In this document: piece by piece, positions 25,944 through 35,669 of the stretch
How the letters are laid out: each line of letters opens with the position of its first letter
How positions within the stretch are numbered: the stretch's first letter is position 1
Origin: Bacteroidales bacterium
GTDB taxonomy: Bacteria > Bacteroidota > Bacteroidia > Bacteroidales > UBA932
Reading direction: 5' to 3'
DNA length: 64,000 nt
Assembly: GCA_017471045.1 (NCBI GenBank)
Contig: JAFUWZ010000017.1
Span: forward strand, 1-64,000
Position numbers and translations under genes: made by a program
The notes under the pieces: generated by a model
Told to the model about the DNA's origin: nothing
The model's input: only the letters and a program-made list of their open reading frames with translations
The model's database searches: none

Positions 25944-28900
25944 ATGGATAAAAAGAAGTTCAATCTTTGGAACAGGCTGACCGCCGCCCTCGTTTTTGTC
26001 ATCTCGGCGTTCACCTATCTGTCCACCATAGAGCCGACGGCATCCTTCTGGGACTGCGGTGAGTTTATCGCTTCTTCCTACAAACTGGAAGTGGGTCACC
26101 CGCCGGGAAACCCGGTCTTCCAGCTCTTTGCCCGCTTCTTCACGATGTTCGGGGACAAGATGCATGCGGCCGTCCTGGTCAATGCGATGAGCGCCTTGTG
26201 CTCGGCCCTGACGATCTTCTTCCTCTACCTGACCATCGTTTTCCTGGTGAAGCGGGTCGTGCCGAAGGGCAAGGACGGCAGCTGGACGACGGCCGGCGCG
26301 GTCGCCATCTTCGGCAGCGCCGCGGTCGGGGCGCTGGCTTACTGCTTCTCCGACACCTTCTGGTTCAGCGCCGTGGAGGGCGAGGTCTATGCGATGTCGT
26401 CCCTTTTCACCGCCTTGGTTTTCTGGGCGATGACGCGTTGGTACGAAGTGGCGGACGAGCCCTATGCCAACCGCTGGATCGTGCTGATCTCCTTCCTGAT
26501 GGGCCTGTCGATCGGCATCCACCTGCTGAACTTGCTGGCAGTGCCCGCCCTGGTCTTCATGTACTACTACCGCAAGCGGGAGGAGGGTACTTACACCTTC
26601 TGGGAATGTATCAAGATCATGCTGGTCTCCGTCGTGATCCTGGCCTTCCTGGTCTTCATCCTGATCCCGTACCTGCCGAAGCTGGCGGCTTATGTGGACC
26701 TCTTCTTCGTCAACGTGCTCGGCCTGCCCTACAACAGCGGCGCGGCTTTCTTCATGATCGCCCTGCTCGCCCTGTGTTTCTGGGGCCTGTTCGTCACGCT
26801 CAAAAAGGAAAAGGTGTTCTGGAACACGGCCCTGCTCTGCCTGACGACCATCGTGGTCGGCTTCTCGCTGTTCAGCATCGTGATCATCCGCTCTGCGGTC
26901 AAGACGCCGACCAACGAGTACCAGCCGGACAATGCCTTTACCCTCGTCCGCTATCTTTCGCGTGAACAATACGGCAGCACGCCGCTGCTGTACGGCCAGT
27001 ATTTCGATGCGCCCTACGATCTCAAGGAAGGCAAGTATTGGGCACCGCTGGACGGCAAGTACAAGAAGGTGGACAGCCCCGTGGACGCGCATTACCGGGC
27101 CTCGGGCAAGATGCTCTTCCCGCGGATGTGGAATTCCGATCCGCGTTCCATCGAGTTCTACGAGGGTTATATGAACGGCAAGGGACGCCGCGTCGCCGGC
27201 TCCGATCATAAGAAGCCGACGATGGGCGCCAATCTGGCGTTCTTCTTCGATTACCAGATGAACTGGATGTACTGGCGTTATTTCATGTGGAATTTCGTCG
27301 GCCGCCAGAACGAAATCCACGGGCAGACGCCCGGCGACCTCGACTACGGCAACTGGGAGAGCGGCATCAAGCCGCTCGACGAGATCCGCCTGGGCGACCA
27401 GTCCCTGGCGCCGGAGGCCCTGCGTCACAACAAGGGCAAGAACCACTATTACTTCCTGCCGCTGCTGCTGGGCCTGCTGGGCCTTTTCTTCCAGTTTGCC
27501 CGCGACAAGCGGGGCTGCTGGCTGGTCTTCCTGCTGTTCTTCATGACTGGCATCGCGGTGGTGGTGTACCTCAACCAGCCGCCCTATCAGGTCCGTGAGC
27601 GGGACTACGCCTATGCGGGCTCGTTCTATGCATTCAGCATCTGGATCGGGTTTGCGGTAGCCGCGATCTACACCTGGATCCGGGATGCGATGAAGAAAGA
27701 AAACAGCGTGGCGCTCGCGGCTGCGACGACGGCCGTCTGCCTCTGCGTGCCGGCCTTGATGGCTGCCCAGAACTGGGACGACCATGACCGCAGCCATCGC
27801 TACACGGCGGTCGAGATGGCGCGCAATTATCTCAATTCCGTCGGTCCGGACGGCATCCTGATCACCCACGGCGACAATGATACCTTCCCGCTCTGGTATG
27901 CGCAGGAAGTCGAAGAGGTGCGCCCCGACGTGCGCATCTGCAATACCTCCCTGCTCGGTACGGACTGGCACATCGACCAGATGACCTGGGCGGTCAACCG
28001 GTCCGCTCCGCTCGACCTGAGCATCCCGCACCGCATGTACCTGTACGGGACCAACGAATATGTCTATATCAATGACGCCAAGGAGCAGCCGATGCTGCTT
28101 TCTGACGTGATCAAGATCTTCAAGCATCCGGACATCAAGGTCCAGCTGTCGAGCGGCCGGAAGGCAGATTACATCATTGCCCGCAAGCTGATCATCCCGG
28201 TCAACCGGGAGAACGCCCTCCGGTCGGGCATCGTGCCGGCTGGCATGGCGGACCGGATCCAGGATACGATCACCTTGGAAATCCCCGCCGGCAAGAATTA
28301 CCTGACCAAGCCGGAGCTTTTCATGCTCGATCTGCTGTCCAATTATCAGTGGGACCGTCCGATCCATGTCCTCAGCCAGGGCGGAGACCTGGACATCGGG
28401 CTGAAAGAGTATCTGATGTATGACGGATTCTCCTGCCACCTCATCCCGTTCAAGAACAAGATCGGTTCTACGTATCCGGGGCTGGTCGATCCGGACCGGC
28501 TGTACAAGCAGATGACCGAAAGCTTCAGTTGGGAAGCCCTGCGGCGGGATGATTATTTCGTCGACTACCAGAACCTGATCACGCACTTGGGCGTGCTTTC
28601 CGAGCGGAGCATCTTCGTCCAGGCGGCCAACGGATTCCTGGACAACAGGCAGTATGACCGGGCGCTGGAGATGCTGGACCTGTGCCAGAAGTGTGTGCCG
28701 GACAGCCTGTATCCGCTGGAGTCCGTCTGCCTCGGCTTCACGGGCAACGACTACATGGTCATCACGATGGTGGACCAGTACCTCCTGCTGGGCCAGCGCG
28801 AGAAGGGCCTGACCCTGGCCGCCAAGCTGGGAGACGGACTGCTCACCGACATCCGATACTACATGCAGAGCTATCCCTATACGAAGGGCAATATCGAGAC

Positions 28901-29075
28901 GTGTTCGAATTATATTTCCTATCTGGCGGAGACGTTGCGGGACCGTCACGAACTGGAGATGTCCGGTATGCTGCTGGACAACCTGAAGGCGCTGCTCAGC
29001 GGGGAACCGTTGCCGGGCCGCGGCGATCCGGCCCCGGCCGCAGCGCCTGCCGGGGAGGCCGGCGGGGCGAGTTAG
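25944..29075 (+). CDS. DUF2723 membrane protein (protein O-mannosyltransferase-like)
   Basis: Large integral membrane protein of about 1043 residues from the ATG at 25944 (MDKKKFNLWN). The N-terminal DUF2723 domain carries TASFWDCGEFIASSYKLEVG and HPPGNPVFQL, features of GT-C fold glycosyltransferases. About a dozen membrane helices follow to residue 590. A soluble C-terminal half then includes PDGILITHGDNDTFPLWYAQ. Bacteroidota homologs are linked to protein O-glycosylation by fold only. The stop overlaps the convergent methyltransferase gene by 4 bp. Confidence 0.85.
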   Translation: MDKKKFNLWNRLTAALVFVISAFTYLSTIEPTASFWDCGEFIASSYKLEVGHPPGNPVFQLFARFFTMFGDKMHAAVLVNAMSALCSALTIFFLYLTIVFLVKRVVPKGKDGSWTTAGAVAIFGSAAVGALAYCFSDTFWFSAVEGEVYAMSSLFTALVFWAMTRWYEVADEPYANRWIVLISFLMGLSIGIHLLNLLAVPALVFMYYYRKREEGTYTFWECIKIMLVSVVILAFLVFILIPYLPKLAAYVDLFFVNVLGLPYNSGAAFFMIALLALCFWGLFVTLKKEKVFWNTALLCLTTIVVGFSLFSIVIIRSAVKTPTNEYQPDNAFTLVRYLSREQYGSTPLLYGQYFDAPYDLKEGKYWAPLDGKYKKVDSPVDAHYRASGKMLFPRMWNSDPRSIEFYEGYMNGKGRRVAGSDHKKPTMGANLAFFFDYQMNWMYWRYFMWNFVGRQNEIHGQTPGDLDYGNWESGIKPLDEIRLGDQSLAPEALRHNKGKNHYYFLPLLLGLLGLFFQFARDKRGCWLVFLLFFMTGIAVVVYLNQPPYQVRERDYAYAGSFYAFSIWIGFAVAAIYTWIRDAMKKENSVALAAATTAVCLCVPALMAAQNWDDHDRSHRYTAVEMARNYLNSVGPDGILITHGDNDTFPLWYAQEVEEVRPDVRICNTSLLGTDWHIDQMTWAVNRSAPLDLSIPHRMYLYGTNEYVYINDAKEQPMLLSDVIKIFKHPDIKVQLSSGRKADYIIARKLIIPVNRENALRSGIVPAGMADRIQDTITLEIPAGKNYLTKPELFMLDLLSNYQWDRPIHVLSQGGDLDIGLKEYLMYDGFSCHLIPFKNKIGSTYPGLVDPDRLYKQMTESFSWEALRRDDYFVDYQNLITHLGVLSERSIFVQAANGFLDNRQYDRALEMLDLCQKCVPDSLYPLESVCLGFTGNDYMVITMVDQYLLLGQREKGLTLAAKLGDGLLTDIRYYMQSYPYTKGNIETCSNYISYLAETLRDRHELEMSGMLLDNLKALLSGEPLPGRGDPAPAAAPAGEAGGAS

Positions 29076-30001
29076 CGCTTCAGGCGCACGAAGATGGAGA
29101 GCGGGAGGGCTTTGCCGAAGCGGTCACGCAAGGCGAGCTCCCCGCTTTCCATTTGGCATCCGTCCTTCAGGCGGAAGGCTTCGCGGAGCGTGGTCTCGCC
29201 GAGCAGGGGAGAGTAGCCGTTGGAGTAGAGGTTGAGGACCAGGAAGCTGTCCTTCGGCGCCAGGATCTGCGCGACGGTCCGGAGCATCTCGAAGAGACAC
29301 TCGTCGAGTTTCCATTTCTCGCCGTCAGGGCCGTGCCCATAGGCGGGCGGGTCCAGGATGATCCCTTGGTAGATATTGCCGCGCTTGGCTTCGCGGCGGG
29401 CAAATTTCATCGCGTCCTCGACGACCCAGCGGATGTCCTGCAGGCCGCTGCGCTCCATGTTGCCGTTGGCCCAGGTGACGACCTGGCGCACGGAGTCGAG
29501 ATGGGTGACGTCGGCCCCGGCGGCGCGGGCGGCCAGGGAGGCGGCGCCGGTGTAGGCGAAGAGGTTGAGGACCCGCGGCCTGGGGGCGCCGGACTGCCGG
29601 GAAGACACGACGAGCGTGGAGGTTTCCCGGTAGATATATTCCCAGTTGGCGGCCTGCTCGGGAAAGACGCCCACATGCTTGAAGGAGGTCAGGCCGAGGC
29701 GCAGGCTGAAATCCAGCCCTTCCTGGGCGCCCCGGTAGCGGATGTACCACTGGTCGTCCATCTTGCGCAGGCGCTCCCAGGTGCCGCTGTCTTCCTTGCC
29801 GGCCTTGGCAAATCCGGCGCCGGGCTTGAAGCGCGTGTGGGTGGCCCTGGCCCATTCCTGGGCGCTGAGGGTCTTGTTCCAGAGCGCCTTGGGCTCCGGG
29901 CGGGCCAGGACGTAGCTGCCGAAGCGTTCGAGCTTCTCGCCGTCGCCGCTGTCGAGCAGTTCGTAGTCTTTCCAATAGGTGCCGGGATACTCGATGGTCA
30001 T
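29072..30001 (-). CDS. SAM-dependent RNA methyltransferase (RlmI-like)
   Basis: The protein has 309 residues with a class I methyltransferase fold: motif I VLNLFAYTGAASLAARAAGA, acidic motif II VTHLDSVRQVV, and catalytic IILDPPAYGHG. FAYTG plus DPPxYG is the pattern of the RlmI/RlmK 23S rRNA methyltransferase group. The N-terminal PUA-like domain of RlmI is shortened. The target nucleotide cannot be told. Confidence 0.8.
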   Translation of the reverse strand: MTIEYPGTYWKDYELLDSGDGEKLERFGSYVLARPEPKALWNKTLSAQEWARATHTRFKPGAGFAKAGKEDSGTWERLRKMDDQWYIRYRGAQEGLDFSLRLGLTSFKHVGVFPEQAANWEYIYRETSTLVVSSRQSGAPRPRVLNLFAYTGAASLAARAAGADVTHLDSVRQVVTWANGNMERSGLQDIRWVVEDAMKFARREAKRGNIYQGIILDPPAYGHGPDGEKWKLDECLFEMLRTVAQILAPKDSFLVLNLYSNGYSPLLGETTLREAFRLKDGCQMESGELALRDRFGKALPLSIFVRLKR

Positions 30002-30004
30002 GGC

Positions 30005-30733
30005 TCAGAAGCTGAGTTTGCAGATGAAAACCTGGTTGTCGCCGACGCGGCCTTCCACATAGTGGACCGGACCGTCGCAGGCGTGCAGGAGCCCGACCGT
30101 TTCGCCGGGACGGGCTTCCCGGTTGAAATTGATCTCGATCTCCTTGAGCGAGTGGTTGAATGTCAGTTCGTCCGGCAGGCAATCCATCGCCCAGGAGGTG
30201 TATCGGGTGTTGTTGACGTGGTGGTTGGAGTCCACGTCGGAGTATCGGACGGGATGGTCGGCGACTTTTCGGAGGGGCAGTGCGCGGGGGATGACGATCT
30301 TGCCGGCCGGGCTTTCGATCGCATGTCCGGGATGCTCGGGATCCGCGGGGATGATCTCGGCGAGGCCGTCGGGACGCAGCATCCGGCGCTGGTCGATCTC
30401 CATGATGACCCAGGAACTGGTCGCGCTGACGAGGACCTGGCCTTCCGGGTCCAGGACCTGATAGTCACGCAGGAAAAAGACCGAATGGACCCCCTTGTGC
30501 CAGGTCTTGAGGGTGATGGGCTGGTATCGCACGGGCATCCGGTCGAAGCGCACGTGCATCCGCGCCAGGACCCAGACCGCATGGGCGGCCTCCAGGGTGA
30601 CCGTGTCGTCGAAATGGCGCTCCTTGGCGCCGATGGTGGCGATCTCCTGGGCGATTTCCATGAAGGCGGCCGGGCGCAGGCAGTCGCGCACATCGGTCAT
30701 ATAGGTCGTAACGTTGAGTTGCTGTTGGGGCAT
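30005..30733 (-). CDS. Acyl-ACP thioesterase
   Basis: Double hotdog enzyme that releases fatty acids from acyl carrier protein. About 242 residues from the ATG at 30733 (MPQQQLNVTTYM). The longer open frame upstream overlaps the divergent pgk promoter and is unlikely to be translated. Motifs are FFLRDYQVLDPEGQVLVSAT and SDVDSNHHVNNTRYTSWAMD. The second is the conserved N-x-H-x-N-N-x-x-Y active-site signature of FatA/FatB-type thioesterases. Confidence 0.88.
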   Translation of the reverse strand: MPQQQLNVTTYMTDVRDCLRPAAFMEIAQEIATIGAKERHFDDTVTLEAAHAVWVLARMHVRFDRMPVRYQPITLKTWHKGVHSVFFLRDYQVLDPEGQVLVSATSSWVIMEIDQRRMLRPDGLAEIIPADPEHPGHAIESPAGKIVIPRALPLRKVADHPVRYSDVDSNHHVNNTRYTSWAMDCLPDELTFNHSLKEIEINFNREARPGETVGLLHACDGPVHYVEGRVGDNQVFICKLSF

Positions 30734-30753
30734 AATCACTTGGGTTGAGGTGA

Positions 30754-30821
30754 CAAAGTTAGCAACTTTGCCGCAAACGGCACCAATATATTTTGTGTTC
30801 GTGGAATAATTCTTAAATTTG
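30754..30821. promoter_or_regulatory. Divergent promoters for the thioesterase and pgk genes
   Basis: CAAAGTTA (30754-30761) is TAACTTTG on the minus strand, upstream of the thioesterase ATG. TAAATTTG (30814-30821) with TTG 18 nt upstream (30793-30795) is the plus-strand promoter for pgk. Confidence 0.65.
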
Positions 30822-30860
30822 TAGGCTTTGTGAAAATAATTGTAAATAGCAGTATATTTT

Positions 30861-32114
30861 ATGCAACAGTACATTGATTCCTACGATTTCGCCGGCAAGA
30901 AGGCGATCGTCCGCGTGGATTTCAACGTCCCGCTCAACGAAAACTTTGAGATCACTGATGATACCCGCATCCGGGCGGCCATCCCTACGCTCAAGAAAGT
31001 CCTCGAGAAGGGTGGAGCCTTGATCATCATGTCCCATCTCGGCCGTCCGAAAGGTGTGGATGCCAAGTTCTCCCTCAAGCACATCGTGGACCACGTCTCC
31101 GAGAAGCTCGGCGTACCCGTCCAGTTCGCGCCCGACTGCCAGAAGGCCGATGAGATGGCCGCTGCGCTGAAGCCGGGTCAGGCCCTGCTGCTGGAGAACC
31201 TGCGTTTCTACGCGGAAGAGGAAGGTAAGCCCCGCGGTCTCAAGGAAGATGCGACGGACGAGGAGAAGAAAGCGGCCAAGGCGGCCGTGAAGGAGAGCCA
31301 GAAGGCGTTCACCGCCAAGCTCGCTTCCTATGCCGACTGCTACATCAACGACGCGTTCGGCACGGCCCACCGCGCCCACGCCAGCACCGCCCTTATCGCC
31401 AAATATTTCCCGAATGACAAGATGTTCGGTTACCTGATGGAAGGCGAGATCAAGGCGATCGACAATGTCCTCAAAAATGCCGAGCGCCCGCTGACGGCCA
31501 TTATCGGCGGCTCCAAGGTGTCCTCCAAGCTCGCCGTCCTCAAGAACCTGGTCGGCAAGGTGGACAACCTGATCATTGGCGGCGGCATGGGATACACCTT
31601 CATCAAGGCCCAGGGCGGCCAGATCGGCCTGTCCCTGCACGAGGATGACCTCATCCCTGATGCCCTCGCGATCCTCGAGGCGGCCAGGGAAAAGGGTGTC
31701 AAGGTCTGCATCGCCCAGGATGCCGTCTGCACCCAGGAGTTCTCCAACGAGGCCCGGACGGAAGTCTTTCCTTCGACGGCCATCCCGGCCGACTGGGAGG
31801 GTGTGGATGCCGGTCCCGAGACGCTCAAGGGTTGGAAAGGCGTGATCGATTCTTCCAAGACCATCCTCTGGAACGGTCCCGTCGGCGTGTTTGAGATCCC
31901 GAAATTTGCCAACGGCACCCTGACGGTCGCGAAGGACCTCGCCGAAGTGACGGCCAAGGGCGCCTACACCCTGGTCGGCGGCGGTGACTCCGTCGCAGCC
32001 GTGACCAAGATGGGCTTCGCCCAGAAAGTAAGCTACGTCTCCACCGGCGGTGGTGCGATGCTCGAGGCGATCGAGGGCAAGGAACTGCCCGGCATCGCCG
32101 CCATCCGCGAATAA
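30861..32114 (+). CDS. pgk: Phosphoglycerate kinase
   Basis: Glycolytic enzyme making ATP from 1,3-bisphosphoglycerate, 417 residues. Signature [20 protein letters not shown] at residues 14-33, substrate loop SHLGRPKG, hinge and nucleotide motif [10 protein letters not shown], and C-terminal [19 protein letters not shown]. Full length; the start is set by ATG 30861 directly after the A/T-rich leader. Confidence 0.98.
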   Translation: MQQYIDSYDFAGKKAIVRVDFNVPLNENFEITDDTRIRAAIPTLKKVLEKGGALIIMSHLGRPKGVDAKFSLKHIVDHVSEKLGVPVQFAPDCQKADEMAAALKPGQALLLENLRFYAEEEGKPRGLKEDATDEEKKAAKAAVKESQKAFTAKLASYADCYINDAFGTAHRAHASTALIAKYFPNDKMFGYLMEGEIKAIDNVLKNAERPLTAIIGGSKVSSKLAVLKNLVGKVDNLIIGGGMGYTFIKAQGGQIGLSLHEDDLIPDALAILEAAREKGVKVCIAQDAVCTQEFSNEARTEVFPSTAIPADWEGVDAGPETLKGWKGVIDSSKTILWNGPVGVFEIPKFANGTLTVAKDLAEVTAKGAYTLVGGGDSVAAVTKMGFAQKVSYVSTGGGAMLEAIEGKELPGIAAIRE

Positions 32115-32130
32115 GCGATAAAGACAAGAT

Positions 32131-33015
32131 ATGAACCTGCTTCTCGTCCATTGGCACGTCGATCCCGTGCTCTTCCATATCGGGAGCCTGGAGATCCGCT
32201 GGTACTCGCTGCTCTTCGTGGCGGGATTCATCCTCGGCTGGTACATCTTCAAATGGTTCTTCAAGCGGGAGGGGATCCCGGAGAAACTGCTGGATCCGTT
32301 GCTGTACACCCTGCTGGGTGCGACCATCGTCGGTGCCCGCCTGGGTCACTGCTGCTTCTACCAGCCGGACTACTATTTCGGCAGCTGGCAGGGTTTCTGG
32401 GAGATCTTCATGCCGTGGAAAGGAGGTCTCGCGAGCCACGGCGGCGCCATCGCGCTGTTGCTGGCGATGTGGTGGTTTGCCCGTCACTATGGCAGGAAGC
32501 ACGATTTCGACTACCTCTGGATCATGGATCACCTGTGCATCGCCGTGGCGTTCGCAGGCTGTTTCATCCGCCTGGGCAATCTCTTCAATTCGGAGATCTA
32601 CGGCGATGTGACGAGCCTCCCGTGGGGCTTCATCTACGAACTGCGGGGTGAGACGGAGCCGAAGCATCCGACGCAGCTGTACGAGGCGTTGAGCTATCTG
32701 ATCCTCGGGCTGGTGATGGTCTGGATCTACTGGAAACGGCTGGACAAGGTCCACCGGGGCTTCTTCTTCGGTCTTTTCCTGGTGGGCTGCTTCGGGATGC
32801 GCTTCCTGATCGAGTTCATCAAGGAGCCCCAGGTCGGCTTCGAGGAGGGCATGGTGCTCAACATGGGTCAGCTCCTCTCGATCCCGTTCGTGATCGCCGG
32901 TATCGCACTGCTGGTCTATGCGGCGGTGACGAAGCGTCCGGCGCGGGCCGTTCACCCGGAGGAAACGCCAAGAAAGCAGGCGCCTACCCACTATGCAAAA
33001 AGTTTGCGTGGATAA
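32131..33015 (+). CDS. lgt: Prolipoprotein diacylglyceryl transferase
   Basis: First enzyme of lipoprotein maturation, moving a diacylglyceryl group onto the lipobox cysteine. 294 residues with seven predicted helices. Family sites are visible: GGLASHGGAIALLLAMWWFA (the H-G-G region) and RLGNLFNSEIYG (part of the Lgt signature). Many lipoproteins in this window depend on it. It lies 16 bp downstream of pgk, probably co-transcribed. Confidence 0.96.
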   Translation: MNLLLVHWHVDPVLFHIGSLEIRWYSLLFVAGFILGWYIFKWFFKREGIPEKLLDPLLYTLLGATIVGARLGHCCFYQPDYYFGSWQGFWEIFMPWKGGLASHGGAIALLLAMWWFARHYGRKHDFDYLWIMDHLCIAVAFAGCFIRLGNLFNSEIYGDVTSLPWGFIYELRGETEPKHPTQLYEALSYLILGLVMVWIYWKRLDKVHRGFFFGLFLVGCFGMRFLIEFIKEPQVGFEEGMVLNMGQLLSIPFVIAGIALLVYAAVTKRPARAVHPEETPRKQAPTHYAKSLRG

Positions 33016-33041
33016 TGAGTATGGTGTAATCTTTGTAGCAA

Positions 33042-33073
33042 ATCAGTGCCGCTTCTTCGGGAGCGGCACTGAT
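33042..33073 (+). terminator. 12-bp perfect hairpin between lgt and the efflux operon
   Basis: ATCAGTGCCGCT and AGCGGCACTGAT (33042-33053, 33062-33073) pair perfectly around a TCTTCGGG loop. It may end the pgk-lgt transcript, though the U tract is poor. A weak promoter-like TAATCTTTG at 33027-33035 lies upstream, so it could instead be a leader hairpin of the efflux operon. Confidence 0.55.
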
Positions 33074-33105
33074 GGTTAGTTATGTAGAAGGAAAGGTTGG
33101 TTTCT

Positions 33106-34584
33106 ATGAGGAAATATGTCCTGACGGCAGCATCCCTGCTGCTTCTGCTGCCCCTTGAGTCGGGGGCTCAATTCAAGGAAAAGGAGTTCGTGGATCCGGG
33201 CGGATCCAATCGGCTGGTGGACAAGACCGGCCTGTCGCAGGACCGGACGCTGGTTCTTACGCTCGAAGATGCGCTCAAGATCGCGCTCAGCGAGAACGTG
33301 TCTGTCAAGGTGGCAGACCGGGAGATCGAGCGCTCGCAATATGCCAAGCGGGGGACCTATGCGTCCCTGTTCCCGCAGATCGACGGTTCCGCGTCGTACC
33401 AGCGCACCATCAAGAAGCAGGTCATGTACATGGATTTCGACATGGGCGGCCTCTCCGGGATGGCGGCCGGCGGGGATGAGCAGACGGCGGCCGCCGAACT
33501 GCCCGGCGCCGGCAGCGGTTCCGCGATGAAGGACGGCTTCGAAGTCGGCCGGTGGAATACGTTCTCGGCCGGTGTTTCGGCCTCGATGCCGCTGATCAAC
33601 GCCCAGCTCTGGAAGAATCTCCAGATCGCGGGCCAGGATGTTGAGCTGGCTGTCGAGAAGGCGCGCTCCTCGCGCCTGTCGATGATCACCCAGGTCAAGC
33701 AGGCCTTCTACACGGTCCTGCTGGCCAAGGAGGCGGTCAACGTGTATCAGGAAGTCTATGACAATGCGCTCGAGAGTTTCACACAGACCGAGCGCCGCTT
33801 CAATGTCCAGAAGGCTTCCGAACTCGATTACAACCGGGCTAAGGCCACGGTCCAGAATGCGATCCCGCAGGTCTATGAGTCCGCCAATTCGGTGGCGCTG
33901 GGCCTGTGGCAGCTCAAGGCCGTGCTCGGGATGGACCTGGATACGGACATCGACGTCGCCGGGTCCTTGCAGGACTGGGCGGACCAGATGGTCTTCGATG
34001 TCGTGCCGGGAGATGAGGTCTCGCTGGACGACAACTCGACGATGCGCCAGCTCGCCATCCAGGCCGAGGAACTGGCCAATGCGGTCAAGATCCAGCAATA
34101 TGCCGCCCTGCCGAGCCTGGCGCTGAGCTTCAACTACAGCATCAATGCGATGACCAACGATTTCAATTTCAGCGAGTACCGCTGGTCGCCGTATTCGTTT
34201 GTGGGCCTGAGCCTGCAGATCCCGATCCTCGCCGGCGGGCGCCGCTACCACGCGGTCCGCCAGGCGCAGGTGCAGCGGGATGAACTGAACATGCAGCTGC
34301 GGGATACGGAGCGTCAGCTCCGGATCGCCATCCGGCAGTACCTCAGCCAGATGGAGACCAAGCTGAAGAGCTACCAGTCCGCGCAAGTGGCCGAGCAGAC
34401 GGCCCGCAAGGCCTACGAGATCGCACTCAAGTCCTACAACGTGGGCCGGAGTACGATCACGGACCTCAACAGCGCCCAACTCGCCCTGACCCAGGCGGAG
34501 CTTGGTATCTCGCAGGCGATCTACGACTTCGTGCTCGCCAAGGCCCACCTCGAAGAGACCCTGGGCCACGATTTTACGGAATAA
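33106..34584 (+). CDS. TolC-family outer-membrane efflux protein
   Basis: Outer-membrane channel of a tripartite RND pump. The ATG at 33106 (MRKYVLTAASLLLLLPLESG) gives a signal peptide and about 492 residues. Two OEP repeats are seen with typical helix-rich sequence, including LTLEDALKIALSENVSVKVA and LEVALKSYNVGRSTITDL-like C-terminal repeat ending. First gene of the four-gene efflux operon. Confidence 0.9.
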   Translation: MRKYVLTAASLLLLLPLESGAQFKEKEFVDPGGSNRLVDKTGLSQDRTLVLTLEDALKIALSENVSVKVADREIERSQYAKRGTYASLFPQIDGSASYQRTIKKQVMYMDFDMGGLSGMAAGGDEQTAAAELPGAGSGSAMKDGFEVGRWNTFSAGVSASMPLINAQLWKNLQIAGQDVELAVEKARSSRLSMITQVKQAFYTVLLAKEAVNVYQEVYDNALESFTQTERRFNVQKASELDYNRAKATVQNAIPQVYESANSVALGLWQLKAVLGMDLDTDIDVAGSLQDWADQMVFDVVPGDEVSLDDNSTMRQLAIQAEELANAVKIQQYAALPSLALSFNYSINAMTNDFNFSEYRWSPYSFVGLSLQIPILAGGRRYHAVRQAQVQRDELNMQLRDTERQLRIAIRQYLSQMETKLKSYQSAQVAEQTARKAYEIALKSYNVGRSTITDLNSAQLALTQAELGISQAIYDFVLAKAHLEETLGHDFTE

Positions 34585-34610
34585 TCCTCCCGATAATAAA
34601 GAAACGAAAT

Positions 34611-35654
34611 ATGAAACGGATTTTTCAATTTGGATGGATCGCAGTCGCGGCCGTGACGGTGGCTGCCTGCGCCGGTAAATCTTCGCAGAAAGCCTCCGAG
34701 CCCGCTTCGACGGCCTCCGCCGCTCCGGTCCAGGCAGGACCGGTCAAGGTCGAGACGGTCCTCGCTTCCGCGCGCGATGTCCCGCAGGACGAGACCTTCT
34801 CCTCCACGGTTCAGGCCTACGCGATCAACAACATCGTTCCGCAGACCGGCGGACGCATCAAGAAAATCAATGTTGAAGTGGGCGACTTCGTCCGTGCCGG
34901 CCAGGTGCTGGCCGAAATGGACGCGCTCAACCTCGACCAGGCCCGGCTCAAACTGGTCAACGACTCGACCGAGCTGTCCCGCCTGCGCACACTCTTCCAG
35001 GAGGGCGGCGTGTCCCAGTCCGACTTCGAACAGGTCGAGCTGGCCTATAAGGTCAGCAAGTCCCAGTATGACAATTTGTTAGAAAATACGGTCCTGCGTT
35101 CGCCCATCAGCGGCGTGGTCACGGCCCGCGGTTATGACAAGGGCGACATGTACGCCATGGCTTCTCCGATCTACGTGGTCCAGCAGATCACGCCGGTCAA
35201 GCTCCTGGTCGGCATCTCCGAGACGGACTACACCAAGCTGCACCGGGGCGACGCCGTGACCCTGACGGCCGATGCCCTGCCCGGCCGGGAATTCACCGGC
35301 AAGGTGGGCCGGATCTATCCCACGATCGACCCGGCTTCGCATACCTTCACCGCCGAGATCTTGGTGCCCAACAACGACCGGGCACTCCGTCCGGGCATGT
35401 ACGCCCGCGTGAAGGTGACCTTCGAAGTCAACCACAGCATCGTGATCCCGGATGCCGCCGTCGTGAAGCAGCAAGGCTCCGGCGTGCGCGTGGTCTATGT
35501 CGTCGGCCCGGACAATACGGTCGATCTCGTGGAGGTCAGGCCCGGTCGCCACATCGGCCGTGAGTATGAGATCCTGGAGGGCCTGTCCGAGGGTGACCGG
35601 GTGGTCGTCAAGGGCCATTCCACCCTGCGCAACGGGTCCCAGGTCACGTTTTAA
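34611..35654 (+). CDS. RND efflux periplasmic adaptor lipoprotein
   Basis: Membrane-fusion subunit linking the RND pump to TolC. 347 residues; lipoprotein signal with lipobox VAAC (Cys20). The barrel-sandwich hybrid is IVPQTGGRIKKINVEVGDFV and the second half is NTVLRSPISGVV-type; it ends with a membrane-proximal domain. 26 bp after the TolC gene. Confidence 0.92.
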   Translation: MKRIFQFGWIAVAAVTVAACAGKSSQKASEPASTASAAPVQAGPVKVETVLASARDVPQDETFSSTVQAYAINNIVPQTGGRIKKINVEVGDFVRAGQVLAEMDALNLDQARLKLVNDSTELSRLRTLFQEGGVSQSDFEQVELAYKVSKSQYDNLLENTVLRSPISGVVTARGYDKGDMYAMASPIYVVQQITPVKLLVGISETDYTKLHRGDAVTLTADALPGREFTGKVGRIYPTIDPASHTFTAEILVPNNDRALRPGMYARVKVTFEVNHSIVIPDAAVVKQQGSGVRVVYVVGPDNTVDLVEVRPGRHIGREYEILEGLSEGDRVVVKGHSTLRNGSQVTF

Positions 35655-35669
35655 GGGGGAGGCGCGCGT